A stretch of 64,000 nucleotides of DNA. It comes from Eulemur rufifrons. Lineage: Eukaryota > Chordata > Mammalia > Primates > Lemuridae. Every line of letters starts with the position of its first letter. Position 1 is the stretch's first letter. The notes below the pieces were generated by a model that was not told where the DNA came from, made no database searches, and worked only from the letters and a program-made list of their open reading frames with translations. The translations under genes and the position numbers were made by a program. The stretch spans positions 85,447,114 through 85,511,113 of the forward strand of contig NC_090984.1 in NCBI RefSeq assembly GCF_041146395.1, read 5' to 3'. Positions 1 to 12,440 of this stretch are shown in pieces.

Positions 1-283
1 ATGGATTCTTTAATCATTCTATTTTTATGTTTCTTTTCAATTTTCTTGTTAACACTTCTCTTACCCAAGCTTTAGAAGAACTTTAGGATTCCTATAAGGC
101 ACAATATAGATTAGAAAGTGCTGTAATACTCCACAGGTGAATGGTGTTAGCCTAGTTAGGGACCTTCACAAGACTTTACCTTAAAGAGACAGTCATAGAA
201 AAGAAGTTATTTAAGACGGCATTTCAAAATTTTACTCTTCTGACCAGGGCTTTTTTAACTCACAAGCATTAAACCAACTTTTA

Positions 284-455
284 GGCTAGGTGCAGTGGCT
301 CACACCTGTAATCCTAGCACCCTGGGAGGCAGAAGTGGGAGGATTGCTTGAGCCCAGGAGTTTGAGGTTACAGTGAGCTATGACGACACCACTGCACTAT
401 AGCCGGGCATCAGAGCAAGACTCTGTCTCTTAAAAAACAAACAAGCAAAAAAACC
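284..455 (+). mobile_element. Alu-related monomer (FLAM-like)
   Basis: A single Alu arm with an A-rich tail lies in DLGAP5 intron 2. It is flanked by a 10-bp direct repeat, ccaactttta, at 274-283 and 456-465, so it is a complete retroposed monomer. Confidence 0.8.
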
Positions 456-509
456 CCAACTTTTATTCACTCTTCAAAGTACTGGAAATTACAACAGACC
501 TTTACTTAC

Positions 510-748
510 TTGGCTTGACATTGGCCTTTTCTGTAACAAGCTCTTGAGATGTCTCATCTAATTTAACAAGAATTCTACCTTCTAGGGTTGAAATGTTGAC
601 ATCTTTCAAACCAAAATGTCTATTTCGTTCATATTCCTTGTGTCTGTTTTCTTTCTGAGACAGTGATTTCCTATGAGCAATTTTAGTTCTAATCATTTCA
701 GTACTTAAATCCTTTCGGTGTCGACTGATAAAATGTGATGAAGACATC
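510..748 (-). CDS. DLGAP5: DLGAP5 (HURP) first coding exon, partial gene
   Basis: DLGAP5/HURP is a mitotic microtubule-binding protein that stabilises kinetochore fibres downstream of Ran-GTP and Aurora A. On the minus strand the exon opens after a pyrimidine-rich acceptor ending in AG at 750-749. The ATG is at 747-745. The open frame runs about 79 codons to a donor GTAAGT at 509-504. The translation begins MSSSHFISRHRK and contains TKIAHRKSLSQKENRHKEYE, which I recognise as the conserved basic N-terminus of the microtubule-binding region. An in-frame ATG further upstream at 822 lies in the intron and is not the start, because the acceptor separates it. The rest of the gene lies to the left of the window; positions 1-509 are intron. 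The exon is intact, with no stop or frameshift. Assignment is by sequence recognition and is secure. Confidence 0.95.
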
Positions 749-879
749 CTGTCAAGGAAAAGAGAGATAGAAACAAACTTACATGGATTTGCATAGTTTA
801 AAAAATTAAGAGTACAGTTCATCTCCTATCTCACCTCAGAGCCTTCTGAAATAAAAGTATTAAAATGCATAATGGAATA

Positions 880-1254
880 AATATGTGACACTGAAGAGTG
901 GGAACAAGATTATCAGAGGACAAGACACTACAACCTATTTTGGGGTTCTAAACAGAAATTTGATTGACAGATGGAGAAGCCCAGGAAGTTACAGTTCAGA
1001 ATACAGACAAGAAGCTCTGGGCTTACCGTAGAGAACATTGCAAAACAAAATATGAAGTAAAGGTGAAAATAGGGAAAATAAGTGAAGAACTGTATTAATA
1101 GTTTCCTTAACCTTCCCCTGATGATGAATGCAGGTAGTCCAGCATTTCTTCTCAACCCAAAAAACAAAAAGAAACGGGCATATAGGGATAATAAATACGC
1201 ACTTGGATGGAGATAGAGTTGGATAGAGATGCATAGGGCAATGTATGCGGGAAG
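880..1254. other. DLGAP5 intron 1, unassigned sequence
   Basis: Nothing recognisable. The overlapping minus-strand frames here have no protein family features. Confidence 0.5.
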
Positions 1255-1620
1255 GGGTGACAAACTTCCATGCCCTCTCTGGGAGTACACACATCCTCCA
1301 GGAACCTCCATGTGTTCAGCTATCCAGAAGCTCTCTGAACCTAGTCTTTGTGAGTTTTTACGAAAGCTTCATTACATAAGCATGATTGATTAATAAATCA
1401 ATAGCCATTGGTGATCAGCAAGATCAGCTCAACCTTCAGCCCCTCTCTCCTCTCCAGAGGTTGGGGGGTGGTGAATGTCTCAACTTTCTAACCACTGTCA
1501 AGGTGGGTCTGGTGACCAGCTCCCATCCTGAAGCCCCCTAGGGGTGTCCAGGCATCAGTCACATTAGCATACAAAAAGACATCACTTCGGAGACTCCAAA
1601 GATGTTAGGAGTTGTATGCC
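1255..1620 (-). repeat. Old interspersed repeat, family not named
   Basis: The minus strand shares the stretch around 'catggaggttcctggagg' with 21,369-21,400 and with a patch at 24,471-24,500. Three dispersed occurrences in one window show an interspersed repeat. I cannot name the family with confidence. Confidence 0.5.
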
Positions 1621-2279
1621 AGGAAAGTGGAGGAAGACCAAATATATATTTCACAATATCACAATAACCATATCAATTTGCCCCATTATTTTCATCCATG
1701 CAAGAAATCATATAGTTTACTTAGCACGCACCCTTTTCTTTGAGAATGTAATTCAAGCAAAACAAGTGAAGACAGTAAAGATGATGTCATGAGGTCCTCT
1801 AACAAACAGTGGACCCAACTAGAATAAAGTGGAAAGTTTGAGGGGGTCACCTATGCAGCTGGTATAGAGAACTACCAGGCCAAACTGGAGAAAGAGGGCT
1901 GTGATTAGGAGGTTAAAGTTATAGATGCATTATAGTATACTCTTCAACTAGAGCAAGAAAGCCCACCAGAAACTCCCGGTGAAAGAAAAATTGGCACAAG
2001 AAATAGAATTAAAATGTTACACGATTTTAAGCATTCAATAAAGTATAAAAAAATCAGAATCTGTTTGACCTGCATGCTAATAACATTCTCCTTTAAGAGC
2101 CCATTGGAAGTGACAATGTGCTTTCCATCAAGAATTCTCCTCTACTATTTGATTTGTCACCTCCTGCAAGTATTAGTTTGCTAAATATTAAAGAACTAAG
2201 ACTTATGTACTAGTTATTTTAAAATACAGAATAGTACTACCCAGAGAGCAAGGGAAAGAGAGAGAATAAACATTAAAGA
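1621..2279. other. DLGAP5 intron 1, unassigned sequence
   Basis: A/T-rich intronic sequence without a recognisable repeat or gene. Confidence 0.5.
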
Positions 2280-2289
2280 CATATTTAAT

Positions 2290-2420
2290 TATCAGAATCA
2301 CCCTAAAAGGTAGTTACTATTATCGTCCTTCTGCAGATGAGGGGAATTAACTGCCCACATTAGCACAGCTAAAAGGTAGTGGATTTGGGATCCTGAGCCA
2401 GGCAGCCTGGCTCCTCACCT
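2290..2420 (-). mobile_element. MIR SINE relic
   Basis: The MIR core is recognisable in reverse orientation: 'ctgcagatgaggggaatta', then 'cacagctaaaaggtagtgga', ending with 'gcagcctggctcct'. It is diverged. Confidence 0.6.
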
Positions 2421-2495
2421 ACATTTGAGTTTTCTTTGGTTAACTGGAGTTTCTTCCACCTTGAAAGTCTACAATGCGTTAGTCTTGCTTGCCTA

Positions 2496-2640
2496 GAGGT
2501 TCTCAACCGGACAATTTCAACAGGATCTGGGAGGAGCTACTGGAATTTAATGTCGGGGCCGGGGAAGCTAAACGTCCCTCATCGTTAAGAATTATTTACC
2601 CCAAAGGTCAAGTACGCCCCGGTGGTGAAATGCTGACTGC
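2496..2640 (+). mobile_element. MER5-type hAT-Charlie DNA transposon relic
   Basis: It begins with the typical end 'gaggttctcaacc' and keeps 'gctactggaatttaatg' and 'aagaattattt', as in MER5A. It is a diverged, short non-autonomous element. Confidence 0.6.
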
Positions 2641-2834
2641 TACATAGGTCATGGCAACAAATGTTTACTGTTCTGGAGAACTGTGTTATCAGCTTCAGAA
2701 AGGGCAGATAACATGGTCCTGAGGGAGCCTTCCCCCGACTGGCGTCCAGCTCGCAGCCGCCGGTCCTCAGACCCTTCTAGACCTTCAACGGAAGCGGGCC
2801 ACCGTCCTCCCTCCAGCTCCCCAATACCACCTAC

Positions 2835-2945
2835 CTGAGGCACCTTCTAGCGTGAAACCTCAAACAAACAAAAAACAAAAGAACCCTAGGCCTGGACTAC
2901 CACCGCCGCCTCTGAAGAAAGAACGCCTCCAACCCGAGCCTTCAC
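2835..2945 (-). other. DLGAP5: DLGAP5 probable 5' noncoding exon 1
   Basis: A strong donor on the minus strand (CAG|GTAGGT, boundary at 2835/2834) lies just below the GC-rich promoter and about 2.1 kb upstream of the coding exon. This is where a noncoding first exon is expected, since the coding exon starts only one base before the ATG. The upstream edge (transcription start) cannot be read from sequence and is an estimate. The intron 749-2834 holds MIR and MER5 relics. Confidence 0.6.
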
Positions 2946-3340
2946 AAAATTCAAACTTCCCACACCTAGAGTCTGATTGGAGGGGCTTTAACAAACACTT
3001 CCTGAGGAAGCGCCCGCCCCTTCCCTTCGGCGAGGCTTACGATTGGTTCACTCCGCGCGACATTTGAATTGATTGAAAGGTGAAGGGACGGTTCAAAGGA
3101 CGGGTGTGAGGCGAAAAACGGGCGGTACCGCGGCGGATGGGGGGGGCTGCGGTATGGGTGGGCAACACCTGGCAAGCGGCGGGCGTTGCCCCCCGAAGTC
3201 CTGGGCGGCGAGGAGAGGCTGCTCTGGGGACGTGGCTGCCGGGCTGCGGGAGTTCCGTCCTGAGTTCCCTGGGCCTCTCGAGTTCGAGACGAAAGGCAAA
3301 GTGACCCAGGTGGGGGAGTCACAGGCTCAGCGGTCTCTTT
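2945..3340 (-). promoter_or_regulatory. DLGAP5: DLGAP5 promoter, GC-rich, with CCAAT boxes and a CHR-type site
   Basis: The stretch is GC- and CpG-rich compared with its surroundings. Read on the minus strand it contains CCAAT boxes at 3046-3042 and 2980-2976, followed about 20 bp downstream by TTTGAA at 2955-2950. NF-Y CCAAT boxes followed by a CHR element (TTTGAA) are the known layout of G2/M genes controlled by MuvB/DREAM/B-MYB, and DLGAP5 is such a gene. A GC box-like run (cgcccgcccc) is at 3011-3020. A second TTTGAA on the plus strand near 3063 could serve a divergent start, but I see no gene for it. Confidence 0.6.
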
Positions 3341-3529
3341 GAAGCCGGGGACGGGATTCAGAGTTTGGAGGGCTTCTTAATGTCCTTTTTCAGTCACAGA
3401 AATCGTGCAGACCTTATTGGAATGTTTTCTTTCCTAAACGTTTTAAAGAAAGGGCCTGCTACACCAAATGTCTCCTGAAGTCTAGTGTTACCTTCAACGT
3501 CACCAGCCTTTTTTCTTTCTTTTCTAGTC

Positions 3530-4360
3530 CTTTTTTTGTTGAGGTAAAATTTGCATAGTTTTTTTTTTTTAGTGGACAGTTTGATGAGATTTGATAAATG
3601 TAAACAGCTGTGTAATCACCACTCAATCAGGATGTAGAACATTTCCATCACCCAGAAGAGAGTAGCCTCCCTCCCGCCGGCCCTATTCCCGTCAATCTCC
3701 TACCACTTAGGCAGCCACTTCTTAGAGTGGTAGGTACTCTCGGATCTGTGTGAACCAGCAGTTAGTAGTTTTTATTGTTGAGAAGTATTCCCTTCAAGGG
3801 AATACTTTATGCATCCAACTGTTGATGGACATTTGGATTGTTTTCAATTTTTGGCTGTTACAAACAAAGTTGCTATAAACATTCTTGTGCAGGTTTTTTC
3901 TTGGGCATATTTTATTTCTCTTGGGGAAATATAGGTGTAGAATTTCTGTGTATATTTGACTTTATAAGAAATTGCCTAGCAATTTTCCAAAGTGGTTGTA
4001 CTATTTTACATTCCCACCTGCGATGTATAAAGGTTCTAGTTTCACATGCTTTCCAACATATGGGATTGTCAGTCTCTAATTTTAACCCTGCTCGTGGGTG
4101 TGAAATGGCATCATTTTAGTTTTGCAGTTTTCCAATGACTGATGATGATTATCTTTTCATGTGCTTATTGACTATTTTTATATCTCGTCTTGTGAAATGT
4201 CTATTCAAGTTTTTTGCCTATGTTTTTAAAGTTGGGAATTATCGTTTTAAATTTGATTGTCTTTATTATTCATTTGTAGGAATTCTATCTGTTCTGGGTA
4301 CAAGACCTTTGTCAGATACATATATTTAAATATATCCTCCCACTGTGTAGGTGATCTTTT
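3530..4360 (+). mobile_element. Old L1 3' region
   Basis: The sequence is the characteristic 3' UTR of old mammalian L1: 'gatgtagaacatttccatca', then 'gttgatggacatttgg', 'acaaagttgctataaaca' and 'tgatgattatcttttcatg'. Short open frames inside it are not genes. A 23-bp near-perfect palindrome sits at 3784-3806. Confidence 0.75.
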
Positions 4361-4581
4361 TTAAAATAAACTTTTAATTTTAGATCATTTTAAATTCACA
4401 GAAAAATTACAGAGTTGAGAATTCCCATATGCACCACATTTCTTCCTGTTTACATTAGTATGGTACATTCGTTACAATTAATGAAATGGTACTGATATAC
4501 TTTTATTAACTAAAGTCAATACTTTATTCAAATTTCCTTACTTTTTACCGTTTGATCTTTTTCTATTCCAGGATCCCAACT
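4361..4581 (+). mobile_element. Old L1 3' fragment (interrupted by an Alu)
   Basis: 'attcacagaaaaattacag' and 'gagttgagaattcccatat' are typical of old L1 3' ends. The element continues after the Alu at 4591-4941. Confidence 0.55.
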
Positions 4582-4590
4582 AGGATTTTA

Positions 4591-4941
4591 TTTTATTTTA
4601 TTTATTTATTTTTTTTTGAGACAGAGTGTCGCTTTGTTGCCCTGGCTAGAGTGAGTGCCGTGGCGTCAGTCTAGCTCACAGCAACCTCACACTCATGGGC
4701 TTAAGCGATCCTACTGCCTCAGCCTCCCGAGTAGCTGGGACTACAGGCATGTGCCACCATGCCCGGCTAATTTTTTCTGCATATATATTTTTAGCTGTCC
4801 ATATAATTTCTTTCTATTTTTTTAGTAGAGACGGGGTCTCGCTCTTGCTCAGGCTGGTCTCGAACTCCTGACCTCGAGCTATCCACCCGCCTCGGCCTCC
4901 CAGAGTGCTAGGATTACAGGCGTGAGCCACCTCGCCCGGCC
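4591..4941 (-). mobile_element. Alu, strepsirrhine type
   Basis: Full-length dimer in reverse orientation, poly(T) at left and ending ggcc. The direct repeat aggatttta lies at 4582-4590 and 4942-4950. Confidence 0.9.
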
Positions 4942-4950
4942 AGGATTTTA

Positions 4951-5900
4951 AATTTAGTTGTCATGTATGCTCCTTGGACTGTGACTGTTTCTCAGACTTT
5001 CCTTGTTTTTAGTGACCTTTAAGTTTTAAGGAATATTGATCAAGTATTTTGAACTCCTGGCCTCAAGCAATCCTCCTGGCCTGGTCTGGGCCTCCCTAAG
5101 TGCTAGGATTACAGACATGAGCCACCATACCTGGTCGATAAGGTCAACTAGGGGACTTTTGTAGAAAGTCCCTCAATTGGAATTTGTCTGATGTTTTTCT
5201 CATTACTAGACTGGGATTATAGGTTTGGGGGAGAAAGACCACAGAGGTAAAGTGCCATTTTCATTATATCACATTGAGTACATACCATCAACATAATTTA
5301 TCACTGTTAACATTAATCTTGATCACCTGGCTAAGGTAGTGTTTGTCAGATTTCCCCACTGTAAAGTTACTATTTTTCCCCCTTTCCATACTGTACTCTT
5401 TGAAAGGAAGTCACTATGCAAAGCCCACACTTAAGGACTGGGAAGTTATGCTTCGTCTCCTTGCGGACGTAGTAGCTATATAAACTATTTGGAATTCTTC
5501 TGTACAGGAGATTTGTTTCTTCTCTTCCATTATTTATTTATTCAATCATTTGTTTATATAAGTATGGAGTCTTGAATATTTATTTTATACTTTGGGTTAT
5601 ACTCCCATACTACTTTATTTTGTTACACAAATTGTTCCAGCTTTGGCCATTGGCAGCTCTTTGAAGTTTATTCTTCTGTTACTTTGACATATCTCCATCC
5701 GTGTGTGTTTCTGTTTGTTTGTTTCTGTTTGTTTGTTTTAGCACTTCCTTACTTTTTGGCACTACAAGATACTCCAAGCTCATGTTGTATTTTTCGTGCC
5801 CTAGTACTAGAATTAGCCATTTCACCAAGGTACTCTGGTTCCTTTTAAAAACCAAGATCCGGGCACTAAGTGTGTTCCTTGCTACTGGGGAAATCTCTTA
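4951..5900 (+). mobile_element. Old L1 3' region, continued, with a small Alu fragment
   Basis: The sequence is L1 3' UTR-like throughout ('tgatgtttttctcattacta', 'atcaacataatttatcac'). An Alu end fragment in reverse orientation sits at about 5050-5136. The short frame at 5701-5901 has no coding character. Confidence 0.5.
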
Positions 5901-6470
5901 GCTGACAGAATGAGGAAATATACCTGTCTATACTAATATGTGTGTGTATACATATCTATAAATATATCTATACATAAACATCTGTATCTATATTAAGGTA
6001 ATCATGAGTTTATATTGATGTCTCCAACTTGAATCCATTACCATGTGGATTGTTCTAAACTTCCCTTGCTTATCTATAACATCTCACTCCAATAGTGGGA
6101 AACCTGACCCTGTTGATTGCCTTTTCATTTCCTTAATAGCATCATTGGTGAGTTGACTGATAAAGTCCAATTTGCCAGTTTTTTTCTTTTATCTTTAGAT
6201 CAGTTTCAGAGGAGCTAGAGAAAAAAATGCCAAGATATGGGGTAAACACCAAGATATCAAGAAACCAGAAAATTCCTGGGCAATGTATCTGTTCTAAACT
6301 GATGTTTATGGAATGGTGGATATGGCCTGAGGCAGGAGGCAATAGGAGAATAAATTAGGAAAGAAATTGTTAGTTTACCTTTTGCTTCTCCCTGCCTTTC
6401 TCCTATATAGCAACAACTAAGATCTCTAGTAGATAGAGAAAAATAAAAATAGATATTTGAAGGTGAGCAA
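5901..6470. other. Unassigned sequence with an A/T-rich simple-sequence patch
   Basis: An alternating TA/TG-rich patch is at about 5937-6000. Nothing else is recognised. Confidence 0.4.
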
Positions 6471-7334
6471 ATAAAAATTGTTGTTGTTTAAAAAATGCTA
6501 AGGCCAAAGGAAAAAAAGAACATATATTTATAAAGCCCTAAAATTAAAGTCTCTAGCTAATATCAATGTACAGAAGGTGGGAGTGAGGGGAAAACAAAGG
6601 ACAAGAGGATACACTAAATTTTTTGTCTATTTAGGGACTTTGACATGTATACTTTTTTAAAAGTAGGAAACAGAAAAAGTGGGGCAAACAAATTACAGAT
6701 TAAGGTGATAGAAAAAGTTACAAATATATCAGTAAATATAGTAAGTATAAATGTAAGTAAACCCACCAAATTGGATTTTTTAAATCTAGATATATGCTGT
6801 TTATAAGAGATATGCCCAAAGCATAAGGATATAAAGAGTTAAAGAAAAAAGATGGTACATAGTATATCAGGCAAATACTAATCAAAAGAAAACCAGCACA
6901 TTGTTAGGGATGAAAAAGGTCACAGTACAATGATAAGATGTTTAATTCACCAAGCTAGAGCAACTTGAAACATGTATGCATCTGATAAAATAGCTCGCCA
7001 TAGATGAGGCAAAAATTTATAGAACTACAAATAAAAAGATAAGTTCACCATTATTATGAGACATTCAACACATCTTTCTTATTATTGATAGGCTAAACAC
7101 ACAAAAAGTTAGCAAGAACATATAGAAAATCTAAACAAAACAATTAACAAACTTGACCAAATAAGAGAATACATATTTTTCTCCAATATGCCTGCAGGTA
7201 AAACGATCACATGCTAGACCGTAAAGAAAGAGTCAACAAACTTCAAAAAATAGACATCCAATTAAGTTAGAAGTCAAGAGCAAAAAGATAAATTAAAAAT
7301 CCCTGTTAATAACTCTAAGGTTTAAGAAGAAATT
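6471..7334 (+). mobile_element. Decayed L1 ORF2-region relic
   Basis: The A-rich composition and the order of short phrases match a heavily decayed L1 ORF2 in plus orientation, with many stops. Confidence 0.4.
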
Positions 7335-7596
7335 ATGGGCTGGGCATAGTGGCTCAAGTCTGTAATCCTGGCACTTTGGGAGGCTAAAGCACCAGGATCA
7401 CTTGAGGCCAGGAGTTGAAGACCAGCGTGAGCAACATAGTAAGACCCTGTCTCTACAAAAAATAAAAAATTAGCCAGGTGTGGTTATGTGTCCCGTTAGT
7501 CCCGGCTACTTGGGAACCTGAGGCAGGAGGATCCCTTAAGTCCAGGAGTTCAAGATCAGCCTGGGCAACTGACATAGCAAAACCCCATATCAAACA
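7335..7596 (+). mobile_element. Alu, old (AluJ-like) dimer
   Basis: Starts ggctgggcatagtggctca and continues through both arms. It is diverged and lacks the strepsirrhine linker. Confidence 0.8.
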
Positions 7597-7701
7597 AAAA
7601 CACACCACTCAGAATGTGCTCCTACAGGTCTAGACAAGACCTGTCTACTTACCTAGAGCTGGCCAGCTCGGTGCCAATTTCCTGATTGAAATTCACTTCT
7701 G

Positions 7702-8611
7702 TGGCTAACAAACATATGAAAAAATGCTCAACATCCCTAATCATCAGAGAAATGCAAATCAAAACCACAATGAGATATCACTTAACTCCAATGAGAATGG
7801 CCTTTATCAAAAAAACCCAAAACAACACATGTTGGCGTGGGTGTGGAGAGACAGGAACACTAATACACTGCTGGTGGGACTGCAAACTAGTGCAACCCCT
7901 GTGGAAAGCATTATGGAGGTATCTTAAACAGATTCAAGTAGACCTGCCATTTGACCCAGCAATCCCATTACTGGGCATATACCCAAAGGAAAAAAGGTCA
8001 TTCTGTAACAAAGACACATGTACCCGAATGTTTATAGCAGCACAATTCACAATAGCAAAGATGTGGAAACAACCCAAATGCCCATCAATACATGATTGGA
8101 TTAGTAAGCTGTGGTATATGTATACCATGGAATATTACTCAGCTATAAGGAATGATGAAGATACGACATCTCTATGGTTCTCCTGGAGAGAGTTGGAACC
8201 CATTATATTAAGTGAAGTATCCCAAGAATGGAAAAACAAGCATCACATGTACTCACCAGAAAATTGGTTTCCCTGATCATCACCTAAATACAAATCTGGG
8301 AACGACACCAATTGGATATCAGACTGAGGTGGGGGGTGGGGGAGGGGATGGGGGTATGCCTACACAATGAGTGCATTGCGCACCGTTTGGGGAGTGGTAA
8401 CACTTGAAGGTGCTGACTCGGGAAGGGGGGGTGGGGAAGGGAGGGATATATACCTCATGATGGGTGCAATGCGCACGACCTGGGGAACAGACACGCCTGG
8501 AGCTCTGACTTGGGGGGAAAGGCGGTACAGGAGCAACATATGTAACCTGCAATTCTGTATCCCCCATAACAAGATAAAATAAAATAAAATAAAAAAAAAG
8601 AAAAAAAAAAA
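7702..8611 (+). mobile_element. L1, 5'-truncated, lemur-type, with target-site duplication
   Basis: A 14-bp direct repeat, gaaattcacttctg, flanks the element at 7688-7701 and 8612-8625. It contains the C-terminal part of L1 ORF2: an open frame ending at 8276 with the Cys-rich segment and phrases such as [15 protein letters not shown] and [16 protein letters not shown]-rich 3' UTR and a poly(A) tail with repeated TAAAA units follow. The reverse transcriptase active site is absent, so it is dead. It lies at the left edge of duplication copy 1 and is missing at the corresponding edge of copy 2. Confidence 0.92.
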
Positions 8612-8625
8612 GAAATTCACTTCTG

Positions 8626-10011
8626 CTAAGGTGTATAGGATGATCTCTTCATTCAGACAAAGGCAGCTAAATAGAAGTGGCCTTATTAAGTACAACAGGA
8701 CAATCATTTCAGTACAATTTAAAACTCTCAATATTCAGTGGAGAAAAATGTATATATATAGTCAGGCAGAGAAGTTTAGATGTCTAGTATCTCTTTCATT
8801 ATAGTAAAATGAAAAAACTCCTGGCCAAGAGTTGAAGCTGGATTTCAGTCTTGGTCATACCATTTATTAGATATCTATCTAATTAAAATATTTTTAAGTG
8901 GGAACAAGGGAAAGTATGTATATAAGTAATATCTACTTACACTATTTTTCTAAAATTACTAAGTAGGCTTTTTAATATAGGGTCTTTGGAAACTATGTTT
9001 CCTAATAGCGATTGTCTGGGGATAATTGTTTCTTTTAACAAATTCATAAATCATGCTAGTAATTTCAACAAACAAGATAGGGATAGAGGGAAATAGAGAG
9101 AATGGTTGAACCTCTGGAACAAAAGGAGTTAGTGGATTTCTATGGAATTTTATTTATTTCTGTTTATCTTTTAAGTTCTTCCAAGTTAAACTAAGTAATT
9201 GGCAAAGATAGCCCAGTTAATTTAGTTGAGATTTTTACTGTCAGAAGGACAAATTCTTTCCAATTAATGAAACATTTTTAAGTTAATAAGTACAGATCTG
9301 CAAAATTATTGTCCTTTCTATAAACTCTGTGCAACCATTGTAATACATTCTAACCTAAAGTAAAACCTAAAATCAGGATGTTATCTCAGTATTGAAAATT
9401 AATGCCTCAGCAGTTATTGTACTTGTGGAAACCCTAAAATAAAAAACTGTCAGGAAAAAGGCTGTGGGAAAGAGATCACCGTGCCTCTGAAAAAATATGT
9501 AAAATTCCATTATTATGTATTTTAGGGAAAATAAACATCCATACATAAAAGAAAGAATGCTGTAAATAAATTGGCGATTTTCTATGTGGCGGGGAAATTA
9601 TGGCTTGATGACATTTATAACATTAATTCAGGTGTGTGTATGTTGAGTTATTTTTACGCAGCTGATGACACTATAATTAATATAATCCTTTTGGGAAGCA
9701 ATTTGGCAGTATGTGCTAAGAGCTATAAGAACTTAAGAGTCATTTTGGCCCCCAAATGCCCTATCTGATGATTTATCATAAAGTTATATGCCTAAAGATG
9801 TTGACCAGTTTTCCTGACAATGAAAAAGTATAATTAATCTAAATGTCAACAATGGAGGAATGGTTTAGTAGAGACTATAATCTATTTGCTGGCATATTGT
9901 GTAATCACTAAATAATAACTATGAGAGCCAAATAACAATCTTGAAAAATGTACATACCATAATGTTTAAGGAAAAGTACAATATTTGTCCACTGTTTAAA
10001 AAAGTGAAGAA
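8626..10011 (+). repeat. Duplication block A (copy 1), partly old L1-derived
   Basis: Matches 42,078-43,444 in the same orientation. Within it, 9,580-9,960 resembles old L1/HAL1-type sequence ('gggaagcaatttggcagtat', then 'gtcaacaatggaggaatgg'). No gene. Confidence 0.75.
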
Positions 10012-10332
10012 GGCCGGGCCCGGTGGCTCACGGCTGTAATCCTAGCACCGTGGAAGGCTGAGGCGGGTAGATCTCTCGAGGTCAGGAATTCGAGACCAGC
10101 CTGAGCAAGAGCGAGACCCCATCTCTACTAAAAATAGAAAGAAATTATCTGGCCAACTAAAAATATATATAGAAAAAAATTATCTGGGCATGGTGGCGCA
10201 TGCCTGTAGTCCCGGCTACTCGGGAGGCTGAGGCAGTAGGATCGTTTAAGCCCAGAAGTTTGAGGTTGCTGTGAGTTAGGCTAACACCACGGCACCCGCT
10301 CTAGCCCGGTCAACAAAACAAGACTCTGTCTC
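10012..10332 (+). mobile_element. Alu, strepsirrhine type (first of a tandem pair)
   Basis: Complete dimer whose tail 'agactctgtctc' is joined directly to the next Alu without a poly(A) tract. Not present in duplication copy 2. Confidence 0.9.
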
Positions 10333-10695
<363 letters not shown>

Positions 10696-10839
10696 ATAAT
10701 AGTAATTCACATAAGAAAAAAAATGAATGAGATGGGAAAGTGCTAGCAAAGTAATGATTTTTTTTAAAAACTAGGACATAAAGCTGTAAAATAGTTTTAA
10801 TCCAGTTTTGAAAAATAAAAATATATATCTAATTATAAT

Positions 10840-11005
10840 AATTGGTAATAGTAAGCTCTGGATATATGCCAGCCACTGTTCTGTAAGTGCTTTACTTATT
10901 TAATCCTTATAAGAAACCTATGAGGTAGTTAGGATTAGGAAACTCAGATTCAGAGGGGTTAAGTAACTTGCCTTAAAGTAACCTCCTCAAGATCATACCA
11001 GAAAG
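10840..11005 (-). mobile_element. MIR SINE relic
   Basis: Reverse-orientation MIR core: 'ctatgaggtagttaggatta', 'ggaaactcagattcagagg' and 'ttaagtaacttgcc'. The same relic is in copy 2 at about 44,490-44,650. Confidence 0.75.
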
Positions 11006-11163
11006 TGGACAAAGAAAAAATACTTGATTAATTCTTAGATCCAGAGAATATAATAATAGATCAGTTTTATTTTCTTCATTATATGGTTACATATTTTCCT
11101 AGTTTTTCTATAATGAACTTAATTTGTTTTATAATAAAATTCTTTAAAAATAAATTATTCATG

Positions 11164-11508
<345 letters not shown>

Positions 11509-11559
11509 AAATAAATTATTCAAGTTTTACAGTCAGTAACAGTACTCGATAAAATAGGA

Positions 11560-12240
11560 TTAAATGGAGTGCTGTGCTGTCAACTGAAGGAAATGATGAG
11601 GTTCATAAATTTGGAAAGGAGAGCTTTATTTCTCAATAAGGGTTGCAGGCCACAGGGTGGCCATTCTGACAGGCTAGGAAGCAATAACCTTGGGCAGAAG
11701 CTGAGAGCAGGTACTTGGAGAGAGGAACAACAGGAACAGGAATTTATACTGAGCAGGGTGGGCAAATATACATATTTAACAAGCTGTAGGACTAGTCATG
11801 AATATTTATGAAAGGAGAAAGATGCACATGTGCAATTGAGCTTCATGCCCTTTCATAGGTGGCCTGCACAAAACAATGGCAGAGTTAGCATGATCTGAGA
11901 GTGGAGTTTTTGGCCCTTTGATATCAGAAGGTGACGCAGAGGACATGAAAACCATTACTGAACCGCTCCATGGTTGGTGGCCCGTTACCAGGAAAGAATG
12001 CTGGCCAGTTGTGCCAGGACTACAAAAAGAAAGGAGCAGCATTAGGTGGTTGTTTGAAATCAGCTGTGGGACAAGTCTTCCAAAGGCTGGTTCTGTTTAC
12101 CCTTAGGGGAAAAAGCCTAATGACAGTTAATGGGGAGGGGGTATAATGAGGCTTGTCTGACCTCCCATCCCATGATGGCTGGGAACTCAGCTTTAAGGTT
12201 TCTCTGGGGCCTCCTTGACCAAGAGGGGGTCTGTTCATTT
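11560..12240 (-). mobile_element. LTR-like element, family not named (copy 1)
   Basis: About 0.68 kb with a reversed polyadenylation-like 'gctttatttctca' at its left and an A-rich middle. It is shared with 44,850-45,530. It looks like a solo LTR of an old endogenous retrovirus in reverse orientation. Short frames inside are not genes. Confidence 0.45.
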
Positions 12241-12248
12241 TTGGTGGG

Positions 12249-12440
12249 ATAATTGTTTGTTGTGAAGGACTGAGCTGTGCATTGCAGGCTGTTGAGCAGC
12301 ATCCCTGGCCTCTCCCTTGGATATGCCAATAGTGCTTCCCCGCAAGTAGTGACAACTGGAAATGTCCCCAGACATTGCTGAATGTCCCCCAGGAGGCAAA
12401 ATCAATCACCCCATTGAGAATCTTTGGCTTAGGTCAATCA
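12249..12440 (-). mobile_element. MER5A-type hAT-Charlie relic
   Basis: Reverse MER5A: 'gagctgtgcattgcaggctg', 'agcagcatccctggcctc', 'gtgacaactggaaatgtccc' and 'cagacattgctgaatgtccc'. Confidence 0.85.

Noticed and set aside
2649..3342. Several overlapping frames at the DLGAP5 promoter
   Set aside because: Typical of a CpG-rich promoter; they overlap on both strands and match no protein I know.
3784..3806. Short palindrome agtattcccttcaagggaat...
   Set aside because: 11-bp arms inside an L1 relic are not surprising.
3838..4329. Two short plus-strand frames
   Set aside because: They lie in an L1 3' UTR, which is noncoding.
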